This document shows positions 29,611 to 37,325 of a stretch of 64,000 bases of DNA, piece by piece. A program made the position numbers and the translations under genes. A model generated the notes under the pieces. The model saw only the letters and a list, made by a program, of their open reading frames with translations, had not been told where the DNA came from and searched no databases. The DNA is taken from the NCBI RefSeq assembly GCF_000967655.1, contig NZ_JXYA01000002.1:124001-188000 (forward strand). The letters run 5' to 3'. Positions within the stretch are counted from its first letter, which is position 1. Each line of letters begins with the position of its first letter. Source of the stretch: Pseudoalteromonas rubra. GTDB lineage: Bacteria > Pseudomonadota > Gammaproteobacteria > Enterobacterales > Alteromonadaceae.

Positions 29611-31174
29611 ACTGCCCCCACTTTTTGGCTTTTACTTGTGCATAACCAAACGCAGCTTCATAGCTAGGCCCAGCCACCCAGGCACTAACAAACTCAATAC
29701 CCTTAATTGGAAACTTGTGGTGAAAAACATGGCCGCTGATGTCCGTGCCGACCATCGCACCGTATCCAGAACCATCAGTATTATTGGTAAAGCGCACATA
29801 GGTTCTGGGCGATGCCACTTCTTGATACTCAATATGCCCACGCAGTGATGGTATTTGTTGTAACAAACGCTCTACTAGCACTTCCCCGGCCCGCGCTTTT
29901 TTCTCTCGGTACTCTGGCGTGCGTCGTTGCGGCCAGTGATCAATAGAATCCAGCACGTTCAGGCAAATGACCTTTCCGCCATCGCTATCTAATAAATGAT
30001 AATTGGTCACTTCCATCGGCGAGTTTTGCCAAAACGCTTGCTCACACAATGCTTCGTCAAATCCAGACTGTTCAGCGGCCTTTCGCAACTTTCCAGCTTC
30101 ACCTGGCGCCTCTGAAAACATCATTGATTCAGTATGGTTTAAACCCAACTGCTCAGGGGGTAAGTCCGTGACCAAATAAACCGTGGTGGTTGCTCGTGCG
30201 GGTTTCAACGCCTCGAGCTTTTTTAGTACGGTTGAAAAATCGACATTCGTGTTGAATAGGTTTTCAAGTGCATAATGCGGTGACGTATTAATAAAAATGC
30301 TATTGGAATAAAATTCCCCTTTTTTACAACGTACGCCATACGCCTGATTGTGCTCATCCGTCAAAATTTCGGTCACAGGATTTGATAAAACAACTTTGCC
30401 GCCTGAGTCCGTAATTCTCTTTGCTAATACATCGGATAACTTCTGTGAGGCACCCACTACATAGGCATTGCCTTTATTCAATGTTGCATACACAACATGC
30501 AAGTAATACAAATACCCCAGGTCTTCAGGGTAACCGCCAACATAGATGCCTGGCGCTGCCAATATTTCGATCAAATAAGGATCATCAAACAGGGCGTTCA
30601 ATCCTTCCTCAACCGTAATATTTTTTAGATGCTTGTGCGCATAACGCAGCTGCTCAATATCAGGCTCAATCGTGCCATCGAGCATCTGGAACTGGTAATA
30701 GCCATTTCGACCATAGATAGCGACTTGTTCAAAATACGTATCGATGGCATCAGCCTGTGCTGGAAAAGCTTGCTTCAGCACTTCCTGCGTCTGTGTCGCA
30801 TCATTCGGTAAGGGGCACCCCGATTTATCCTTGAAACAACAGAAATAATCACTGGGGTATTTCATTTCTAGCTCTTCATAAAGACCTAGCTTTTCAAAAA
30901 TATTGTTGAGATTCCCCCCCTCACCCATACCGCTGAGTTTGTGTAAGCTGCAATCAAAAGTGGCACCTGCCTTTGGACGACGAAACACCGTTGAATAGCC
31001 ACCCGGAACAATATGCTTGTCAATGACTAATAAACGCAGTGCGGGGTTTTCTTTAAGTAACAAAGCACTACATGCCAGCGTAGTAATCCCTGCCCCAACA
31101 AAAATTGCATCCCATTGCACATCGCCTGCTTCACCCGACTGTTGTGCAGTTACTTTCAATTGAGTCTCTGACAT
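29603..31174 (-). CDS. CrtI/RetSat-like FAD oxidoreductase 3
   Basis: Flavoprotein of 523 residues, third member of the superfamily in this operon. Its dinucleotide motif is atypical: FVGAGITTLACS keeps G27 and G29 but has Thr32 in place of the third glycine. VIDKHIVPGGYSTVF, FDCSLHKLSG and the C-terminal GIEFVSAWVAGPSYEAAFGYAQ region still fit the fold. Only the altered third position and a degenerate C-terminal FAD contact set it apart, so FAD binding is likely but should not be assumed. The ATG shares one base with the diiron oxygenase stop (TAATG), and the end overlaps the hydrolase gene by eight bases. Confidence 0.82.
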   Translation of the reverse strand: MSETQLKVTAQQSGEAGDVQWDAIFVGAGITTLACSALLLKENPALRLLVIDKHIVPGGYSTVFRRPKAGATFDCSLHKLSGMGEGGNLNNIFEKLGLYEELEMKYPSDYFCCFKDKSGCPLPNDATQTQEVLKQAFPAQADAIDTYFEQVAIYGRNGYYQFQMLDGTIEPDIEQLRYAHKHLKNITVEEGLNALFDDPYLIEILAAPGIYVGGYPEDLGYLYYLHVVYATLNKGNAYVVGASQKLSDVLAKRITDSGGKVVLSNPVTEILTDEHNQAYGVRCKKGEFYSNSIFINTSPHYALENLFNTNVDFSTVLKKLEALKPARATTTVYLVTDLPPEQLGLNHTESMMFSEAPGEAGKLRKAAEQSGFDEALCEQAFWQNSPMEVTNYHLLDSDGGKVICLNVLDSIDHWPQRRTPEYREKKARAGEVLVERLLQQIPSLRGHIEYQEVASPRTYVRFTNNTDGSGYGAMVGTDISGHVFHHKFPIKGIEFVSAWVAGPSYEAAFGYAQVKAKKWGQYV

Positions 31175-32070
31175 TATCTCAGCCCTAACTTATCTAGCCA
31201 GGCGTAGAACTCTGCGAAGCGCTCGTTATTTATCCGGATATTATTTTCCGACGCCCAGATTTCATTAATTTTTTCCTGCTCATGGCTCTGAATTGGAAAC
31301 TCAAAAGAAGTATGCTTACTAATCTCATTGTTATAAGTGAACATATTAATGAACTGAGGAACAACGCTTTTAGCCATTGCCCGAAGTTGTTCCTGCTCTT
31401 GTTTCGGCGCGGTTTCAAAGTAGTTTTCTGAGATCCAACGACCAAAAGCAATGTGGCGCGCTTCATCGAAGTGATGTGCTTTAAACAATTGACGTGTCAT
31501 CGGCTCGATATCGCTTCCCTGAGAGGTATGCATCGCACCCAACTCAGCAACCCACTCAATCAGTAATGTAAACAATACCCCAGCAGCTGGCTGCATATTC
31601 GGTAAAGTTTCAATGAGTAATTCATGTAAGCCATCGGGTGGAGTCCATATTTTAAGGTCCGCAAGCTCCATAAAACGTTTGAACGTCATGGTGTGCACAA
31701 TTTCTTCTTTCGAAAAAACCATTAAGTATTCAGTTGTGATTTCATCAAGACGGTCATAATACTTGTTGATATAACCCATATAGAGTGGTGGTAACGTCTG
31801 TTCCAGCCAAATAAACATAGATATATCACGCGCTGTTTCCAGCCAAGCGACTTCTAAACGCTGTTCTTCGGTGAGTTGATCATAATAAGGTGTGCCATAT
31901 ATCCACAGATGGTCTTTTTCCTTTGGCCACTGGCTTTTATCTATTCCTTTATCCCAAGGTAATACGGTTTCCAAATCCATTGCATGTGCATGGGAAGTCA
32001 AACAAAGCTTGGCTACTTTAGCTTTCCGTGCCTCTGTTAATGTTAATATTTCTTTTTCGGCAACAGTCAT
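31174..32070 (-). CDS. AurF-like diiron oxygenase
   Basis: Helical protein of 298 residues. Metal ligands can be placed by spacing against AurF (E101, E136, H139, E196, H223, E227, H230): Glu90 (WLEQTLPP), Glu123/His126 (EEIVHTM), Glu172 or Glu176 (IEWVAELGAMH), His200, Glu204 and His207 (AHHFDEARHIAF). AurF and CmlI oxidise arylamines; relatives oxidise other N or C centres. No amine-donating gene is present here, so hydroxylation, desaturation or C-C cleavage on an acyl chain is at least as likely. Such enzymes need two external electrons, which the cluster ferredoxin and KorAB could supply. AGGA lies about eight bases before the ATG. Coupled to flavoprotein 3 by TAATG. Confidence 0.82.
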   Translation of the reverse strand: MTVAEKEILTLTEARKAKVAKLCLTSHAHAMDLETVLPWDKGIDKSQWPKEKDHLWIYGTPYYDQLTEEQRLEVAWLETARDISMFIWLEQTLPPLYMGYINKYYDRLDEITTEYLMVFSKEEIVHTMTFKRFMELADLKIWTPPDGLHELLIETLPNMQPAAGVLFTLLIEWVAELGAMHTSQGSDIEPMTRQLFKAHHFDEARHIAFGRWISENYFETAPKQEQEQLRAMAKSVVPQFINMFTYNNEISKHTSFEFPIQSHEQEKINEIWASENNIRINNERFAEFYAWLDKLGLR

Positions 32071-32239
32071 AAAATAGTTCCTTTAACTGATTATATTCGA
32101 GGCCAGCATAAAAATAACACCAGCCACCTGATTAGCATTAAAAGGCTAACCGCTACTACTTCACTCATACCTTAGTAGCAATTAAATACCTTTCGATATC
32201 ACACGAATATGTATAAATTCATAAGGGAGTCAGAAAAAA

Positions 32240-32500
32240 TTAAGCAACCGCTTCTTCTTGCAAACTCACCACATAATCACACATTTGGCTAAGTGTCGAA
32301 ATTTCACCAGATTCAAACACTTCTGGCTTTATTACAACTTGGAACTTCTTTTTCATACTCACCTGCATCTCGATGAAATCCAGGCTGTCTAAACTTAGCT
32401 CTTCAAAAGACATTCCCGCAGAAATATCCTCTTCTTCAAAGTCTTTAAGCTCCAAAATAAGCTCTACAATTTCCTCATATACTTCTTTAAAATCCGCCAT
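32240..32500 (-). CDS. Acyl carrier protein
   Basis: Small acidic carrier of 86 residues. The phosphopantetheine site is Ser39 in LSLDSLDFIEM, the standard D-S-L motif at the start of helix 2. The protein is rich in Glu and Asp with only a few Lys, as in primary-metabolism ACPs. AGGAG lies about seven bases upstream of the ATG. It sits directly after the ketosynthase and dehydratase genes and is therefore the probable carrier of the growing chain. No phosphopantetheinyl transferase or malonyl transferase is in the cluster, so it must rely on the cell's own enzymes. A 169 bp gap follows before the diiron oxygenase gene. Confidence 0.93.
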   Translation of the reverse strand: MADFKEVYEEIVELILELKDFEEEDISAGMSFEELSLDSLDFIEMQVSMKKKFQVVIKPEVFESGEISTLSQMCDYVVSLQEEAVA

Positions 32501-32544
32501 TTTAATCTCCTATCATTAACGGGTTAAACTTTTGCTTTATAATA

Positions 32545-33336
32545 TTAGTTATTGAATTTAATCAGTAAACCTAACTCAATTGTCATTTCGTGTTGGCCAT
32601 TGAGAAAAACAGCCAGTTCAAGCACACCAAATGCAGACTCTTCCTCTTCGGTAAGGCTCATATTGTCAATCTGATAAGCCACACTAGGCAGGGAATCAAC
32701 TGTGTATTTACTGCTCTGAAGCGATGGACATATACGCGTTAGATGACTGATTTGTACGACCGTATGCTGCGCCAATTCAGTAAGACAATTTGCCTCATCA
32801 GGGCCTTCATTATGATTCAAGGAGGACATAATGAAGCTGATCTGATTAGAGATAAAATGTCCGAAAACCAAAGCATCGACCCAAACCCAGGCGTCAAAAC
32901 CCGAATCAAATGACTGATAAAATGACCGGAATTTCTCTTCAACGTCAGACGCGTCCAGATGGTGTACTTTTTCTAGTGATTGCCACGGCGTTTGCTCAAC
33001 ACTGCTTACAGAACCAACCAAATGCAGGTTTGAACTAGCCACACTATTTACTTTAAAACACAGTTTGTTACGCCGCTCCGTCTCGCTCATCGTAACCTTG
33101 TCATCACACAAAATAGGCGCTTTGAGCGACGTCTTAAACTGGGTCCAACCGCCATTGTCGGCTACAAACTTACTGACCACCGTCTGCTTCACCTGCAACA
33201 GCGCAAGCATGCCGTGGGTTACCACTTTATCAACACCCAAACGTGCAGCAGCCTCAATATCAAAGTGGATCGGGTTACGATCTCCGGAGAAAACCGCCCA
33301 CTTCTCAATGTCATCGGCGGTAAATGAAAGCTCCAT
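32545..33336 (-). CDS. MaoC-like hot-dog dehydratase
   Basis: About 263 residues. The N-terminal half is a MaoC/R-hydratase hot-dog domain with FTADDIEKWAVFSGDRNPIHFD and VTHGMLAL, containing the catalytic Asp/His dyad of that family. It would dehydrate a beta-hydroxyacyl-ACP. The C-terminal half (about 140-263) has no motif I recognise and may be a degenerate second hot-dog unit. The ATG at 33336 is eight bases from GGAG; a GTG at 33339 touching the ketosynthase stop is an alternative. Immediately downstream of the ketosynthase, upstream of the ACP. Confidence 0.8.
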   Translation of the reverse strand: MELSFTADDIEKWAVFSGDRNPIHFDIEAAARLGVDKVVTHGMLALLQVKQTVVSKFVADNGGWTQFKTSLKAPILCDDKVTMSETERRNKLCFKVNSVASSNLHLVGSVSSVEQTPWQSLEKVHHLDASDVEEKFRSFYQSFDSGFDAWVWVDALVFGHFISNQISFIMSSLNHNEGPDEANCLTELAQHTVVQISHLTRICPSLQSSKYTVDSLPSVAYQIDNMSLTEEEESAFGVLELAVFLNGQHEMTIELGLLIKFNN

Positions 33337-33338
33337 CA

Positions 33339-34610
33339 CTATGACTCCTCGAAACGTTTCAGCAATACACCAGCATTCGCGCCACCAAAGCCAAAGCTCA
33401 AGTTCATAATGATGTCTAGTTTCTGGTCATATCGGTGTTTATTTGGAACGTAATCCAGATCACACTCTGGGTCTGGCTCATCCATATGAATAGTGGCTGG
33501 AATAGTATTGTTTTCCATCGCTTTAAGGCAGAATATCGCCTCAAGAGAACCCGCCGCGCCAATCAGATGACCGGTATAGGATTTTGTGCTCGACATGGGT
33601 ATTGAGTAGGCAGCGTCACCTAACGCAGACTTGATGGAATTTGTCTCATTGAGATCGTTCAATGGTGTTGAGGTACCATGAAGGTTGATGTAATCAATCT
33701 CGTCAAATGCGACTCCGGATTGAGTGCATAACTCCCGAATAACATGAATACGCGCTTGCATATCCTCTGCCGGAGCAGTCATATCATATGCATCTGAATA
33801 GTTGGTATAGCCGATTACTTCCGCGAGTATATTGGCGCCACGCGCTTTGGCAAACTCGTAGTCTTCGAGGCACAGTACCGCTGCCCCTTCGGACAATACA
33901 AAGCCACTTCGACCTTTCGAGAACGGGCAACATGCGAGGCGCTCATTTTCTTGCTCTTTACTCAATGCCTGAATGACATCAATCGACCAAATATTAAACT
34001 GCTCACGCAGCGACTCACTGCCTCCTGCAACCACAACTTTTGCTCTTCCACAGCGGATTGCATCAAAGGCTTCACCTATCGCCATGGTACCCGTAGCGCA
34101 AGCTGCAACAGGACTATTCTGATAGCCTCGAAAATTCCAATTCATTGATACTGCAGCGGTTGCTGCATTGCACATTGACATGACCGTAGCGAAAGATGTG
34201 GTTAGCCCTGATTCACGGTAATCGTTGTTGTTCTCATTTGCTGTGTCTAAACCACCCCAGCCAGTGCCTATTACAACACCTCTTTCAAACGGAGAAACAA
34301 CCTCATCCAAATCGGTCTCACCAAAGGCCATGTTGAGCGCTTCATCACACGCCAGTAAACTAAATTTAGCGTACTGAGGTAGCATTTTTAAAATACGCTT
34401 TGAGAATGGACGCATCAATTTTCGGTCAAAATCCATGAAACCAAAATATTTGGCGTTAATTGAGTCATCATCCATTTTAGTGTGTCGATAGCCAACCTGG
34501 TAATCCATTAGATTTCCCCAGATTTCATTCATGTTATTACCCATTGACGTAACACCACCGTATCCGGTGATAACAACTCGACGACTCTTTTGTTTATCCT
34601 TAGTTTCCAT
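33339..34610 (-). CDS. FabF-like beta-ketoacyl-ACP synthase
   Basis: Condensing enzyme of 423 residues from the ATG at 34610, chosen because GAGG lies six bases upstream; an in-frame ATG at 34649 would add 13 residues without family match. The triad is intact: Cys171 in AACATGTMAIGEAF, His311 in HGTSTPLND and His348 in STKSYTGHLIGAAG, with Lys343. It resembles KASII/FabF rather than a chain-length factor. First gene of the fourteen-gene operon and, with the FabG-like, MaoC-like and ACP proteins, enough for one iterative elongation cycle. No starter enzyme (KAS III) or AMP-ligase is present, so the primer probably comes from cellular acyl-ACP. Confidence 0.93.
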   Translation of the reverse strand: METKDKQKSRRVVITGYGGVTSMGNNMNEIWGNLMDYQVGYRHTKMDDDSINAKYFGFMDFDRKLMRPFSKRILKMLPQYAKFSLLACDEALNMAFGETDLDEVVSPFERGVVIGTGWGGLDTANENNNDYRESGLTTSFATVMSMCNAATAAVSMNWNFRGYQNSPVAACATGTMAIGEAFDAIRCGRAKVVVAGGSESLREQFNIWSIDVIQALSKEQENERLACCPFSKGRSGFVLSEGAAVLCLEDYEFAKARGANILAEVIGYTNYSDAYDMTAPAEDMQARIHVIRELCTQSGVAFDEIDYINLHGTSTPLNDLNETNSIKSALGDAAYSIPMSSTKSYTGHLIGAAGSLEAIFCLKAMENNTIPATIHMDEPDPECDLDYVPNKHRYDQKLDIIMNLSFGFGGANAGVLLKRFEES

Positions 34611-35953
34611 AAAAACCTCAATATTTAGGGAATTACCCACAAAATTCACCTAATCGCGCTTTGCCAGCGCAACATATCCACTAGTCAGCACCATTAGGTG
34701 CGCTAGCCCAAAACACTTTATACTCAAAGAATCAGATATACGTTGGCACATCACAACTCGCCAAAGCACGACGCTGAGCCTTTGTAAAAAGTAAACAAGG
34801 CATAAGTAAAACTGACTATCAAACGTTTATAGAACCGAAAGAAATCAACTCCAGCCTATTTAAAACCTAAAACACGGCACTGCTTTAATATTAAAGATCA
34901 TGAGCACATTTCGCCCTATCCACTCAGGTAATCTCACCGCTTAACGAGGTTAAAATTTCATTACACCATTAACATAAGAAGCCGTCGGCAACACAAGGCG
35001 CAACCACTGAGATACACATTTACCTTTAATTGTTACAACTCAATATAACCGACAAAATAAAAACAAACAACCCTGTATGCTTTTATTTTAGGTAAAAATG
35101 TAAATTTACTTACCCAATCCATTTAACAGTAACACTAACGCGCATGACAATGATTTCTATTTACTAATAGATTGAAAACAAACAAACACCAACACCACAG
35201 AACTGGATAGCACTTATAAATCAGCAACATAAAATTGCTTGTAACGATGTTTTCTATACCCGTGAAATATGAAAAAGTAGCTCATGGCACCTTACTACCT
35301 CATTATTCAGGGAATGCCAAAAAAGCACAGCACCTGGAATGCCATTGCATCTTGTACATTAGGAAAATCTCTGGCACCACTAAACACACGCACCAAGTCG
35401 ATCTGAAACAGCCTTTAATAGGCCCTTTCAAAGGTCGTAACAAACTTGTAAAAATGTCAATTTTTTCACACAAAGCACCAGCTTAACTGTTATCCAGACA
35501 CCTGTACGTATAGAGCAAAAAAACCACGCTCCAAAGCTCGGTTGTCGCGCCACTGTTTGCTTTTTGGTTTAGTATAAAAATATGACAGAAATTATATATG
35601 ACTATAAAAAAGGCGTTTACCCACCTAACTCAGGCAGATTTTTTACGACTCAGATGTTATTTATTAACCAACTTGCTTTGCAATAGCTTTTACGCTTAAG
35701 GCGCGAGATTAAATGAATGATTTTTTTTGACTTTATACTGGTAATGGCGAACCCATTACGGGAACATTGAAATCCACAATGCAACTAAGATATTCAATTT
35801 TTTTATTGTAATTCTTCAGAGCGCTTCCATGGAACTAGCTTTACTCTGTACCAATCTGTTAACATCCATTTCCGATTAACACGATGTTTGACTATTTTTG
35901 GCAAGTGTTGACTTTTAAACTCAAGCCTTTAATTTCAAAAGAAGATATAAATA
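34611..35953. other. 1.3 kb AT-rich gene-free region between the operon and tetR
   Basis: No convincing gene is seen here. The longest open frame (35235-35486, 83 codons) has no ribosome binding site, no domain and no Pseudoalteromonas-like codon pattern. The stretch must hold the promoter of the leftward biosynthetic operon and that of the rightward TetR gene. Noted elements: a small hairpin GCGCT-ttgcc-AGCGC near 34656, a 10-bp palindrome GTAAATTTAC at 35100-35109, and several TTGACT-type hexamers near 35730, 35889 and 35908. It is much longer than other intergenic regions of this window, so a decayed gene or an unannotated RNA is possible. Confidence 0.6.
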
Positions 35954-36508
35954 ATGACCAGAGCAACCAAACAACAATGGATAGAAGAGGCATTTCGCCT
36001 CTTAATTGAACAAGGGCAAAGTGCTTTGTCTGCTGAAAAGATAGGTAAAAGGCTAGGAGTTAGCAGAGGTTCTTTCTATCATCACTTTGCTTCCAAAGAC
36101 GGTTTTTACCAGGCCATTTTAGAAACATGGTACGAAAACAGCACAATAGGTACTGTAGCAAAGAATAAGTCCCTGGAAGGAGAGACCCGACTCGAAAAGC
36201 TACGCTATTTCGCCTGGGCAATAAACCATGAGCTGGATGTCGCAATAAGAGCCTGGTCTCTCCATAGCCCACAGGCAAGGGCTTTTCAGGAAAGAGTGGA
36301 TCAAGACCGACTCGCCTATTTAGAAGAAGTCTACAGTGAGAGCTTCCAAACTGAGCAAAATGCAGAGCGAGTCTCGATTGCAGCAAAAGTAGCTTATTTG
36401 AGCTTTATTGGTGTGCAGTCATTCCAACCTAAGTTCGACGGTGAAAAAGTAGAGCACTTCAGAAACAGTTTACATGAGGTAATAACTCGTTATCTGGGCA
36501 CAAATTAG
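35954..36508 (+). CDS. TetR/AcrR-family transcriptional regulator
   Basis: 184 residues. The N-terminal helix-turn-helix (about 24-50: LSAEKIGKRLGVSRGSFYHHFASKDGFYQAI) is a textbook TetR DNA-binding domain; the C-terminal helical ligand domain is divergent. The start has AAGAAG about nine bases upstream. It is the gene nearest to the upstream end of the biosynthetic operon and divergent from it, the usual position for a local repressor, but the separation of 1.3 kb weakens that link. I could not find a clear palindromic operator pair. Confidence 0.92.
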   Translation: MTRATKQQWIEEAFRLLIEQGQSALSAEKIGKRLGVSRGSFYHHFASKDGFYQAILETWYENSTIGTVAKNKSLEGETRLEKLRYFAWAINHELDVAIRAWSLHSPQARAFQERVDQDRLAYLEEVYSESFQTEQNAERVSIAAKVAYLSFIGVQSFQPKFDGEKVEHFRNSLHEVITRYLGTN

Positions 36509-36642
36509 TGCATAACAAGGTAAGCATTTCGTTAGAGGAATAACTTTGGCTGACTTGCTTGAGCCGCGCAGCATTGCTCAAATAGGGATGAATAATGCTC
36601 ACTCTTTAAACTGAAATATCAGTCCGAACAAAGCTAACTCAC

Positions 36643-36728
36643 TTGCAGAGGTTCGTATCAAGCCGGGCAAAGCGGTCTGCGGCTTCACGCTCGACCTGCT
36701 TTCACTGTGCCCACGAACCTCTTTGCAA
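36643..36728. repeat. Imperfect long palindrome (hairpin-forming)
   Basis: Arms AGAGGTTCGT (36647-36656) and ACGAACCTCT (36713-36722) pair perfectly. The pairing extends outward through TTGC / GCAA across a two-base bulge and inward through GGGCA / TGCCC and AAAGCGG / CCTGCTTT with small bulges. The ~86 nt element lies alone between tetR and the small peptide gene. It could be a repeated palindromic unit or a structured RNA; copy number cannot be judged from one window. Confidence 0.5.
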
Positions 36729-37095
36729 TTCACCTTCTTCATTAGCATTCCTTTATCGGGTAATATTGCTGTCGAATTCACCGCTTAGCTCAGCTTGACC
36801 AACTTATGGCCTCATCACACCGACTAGATGGCACGAAGGATACAGTTCGGCGCTATCATGTGCTTGCTGATAGCACCATTTTTACGCGTCGGGTGTCCAG
36901 TTTATTCTCATTAAAGAAGGGTTGCTTGATATAGTTGCCAACCCGCTTTAGGTCTGCAAAAAAATTCGTGTAAGTTTTATGACACAATTACTTACAATTA
37001 CATAGTATAAACAACTTAACAACATTGATGCATATGTACTAACTTAAGGATCGTTCAATTTGTGAACCTAACGACTTTTTAAAAGGAATATCAAA

Positions 37096-37290
37096 ATGAA
37101 GCTTAACCTGAACAAAAAGAACATCAAAAGACTCAGTGCAGACAAAGCCACTTTGGCATTGCAAGCAACGCCGCAAGTTGCCGGTGGTGCTCCCAAAAGC
37201 TATTTCAATAACTGTGCACCAACAGAAAACCGAATGTGCTGGGAAGATTCTATTGGCAACTGCCCTTATACTATGGCATTTGGATGCTAA
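37096..37290 (+). CDS. Double-glycine-leader Cys-rich small peptide (RiPP/bacteriocin-like precursor)
   Basis: 64 residues. A basic N-terminal leader (MKLNLNKKNIKRLSADK) runs to TPQVAGG, a double-glycine site of the kind processed by C39-peptidase ABC exporters. Cleavage after Gly31 would release a 33-residue core starting APKSY. The core holds four cysteines at 40, 48, 56 and 64, exactly every eight residues, the last being the C-terminus. AAGGA lies about nine bases before the ATG. The leader type is common among small peptides of Pseudoalteromonas relatives. No modification enzyme, immunity gene or exporter is adjacent, so it is an orphan; two disulfides or thioethers are possible. Function unknown. 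Confidence 0.75.
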   Translation: MKLNLNKKNIKRLSADKATLALQATPQVAGGAPKSYFNNCAPTENRMCWEDSIGNCPYTMAFGC

Positions 37291-37325
37291 TCCGTTAGCA
37301 ACCATTTGATGTAAATTCGGGGTTT

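Noticed and set aside
17340..34610. Carotenoid cluster, suggested by three CrtI-like proteins.
   Set aside because: No geranylgeranyl diphosphate synthase, phytoene synthase or cyclase; the presence of KS, ACP and FabG points to acyl chemistry.
17340..34610. Aryl polyene or dialkylresorcinol cluster.
   Set aside because: No aromatic starter ligase, ammonia-lyase, MMPL exporter, glycosyl/acyltransferase or DarA/DarB homologue is present.
35235..35486. 83-codon open frame in the gene-free region upstream of the cluster.
   Set aside because: No ribosome binding site, no recognisable domain, low-complexity AT-rich context.
36599..36742. Small minus-strand frame (47 codons, MKKVNCKEV...) with AAAGGA before its ATG.
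   Set aside because: It lies across an imperfect palindrome that explains the sequence better; no double-glycine leader or other precursor feature.
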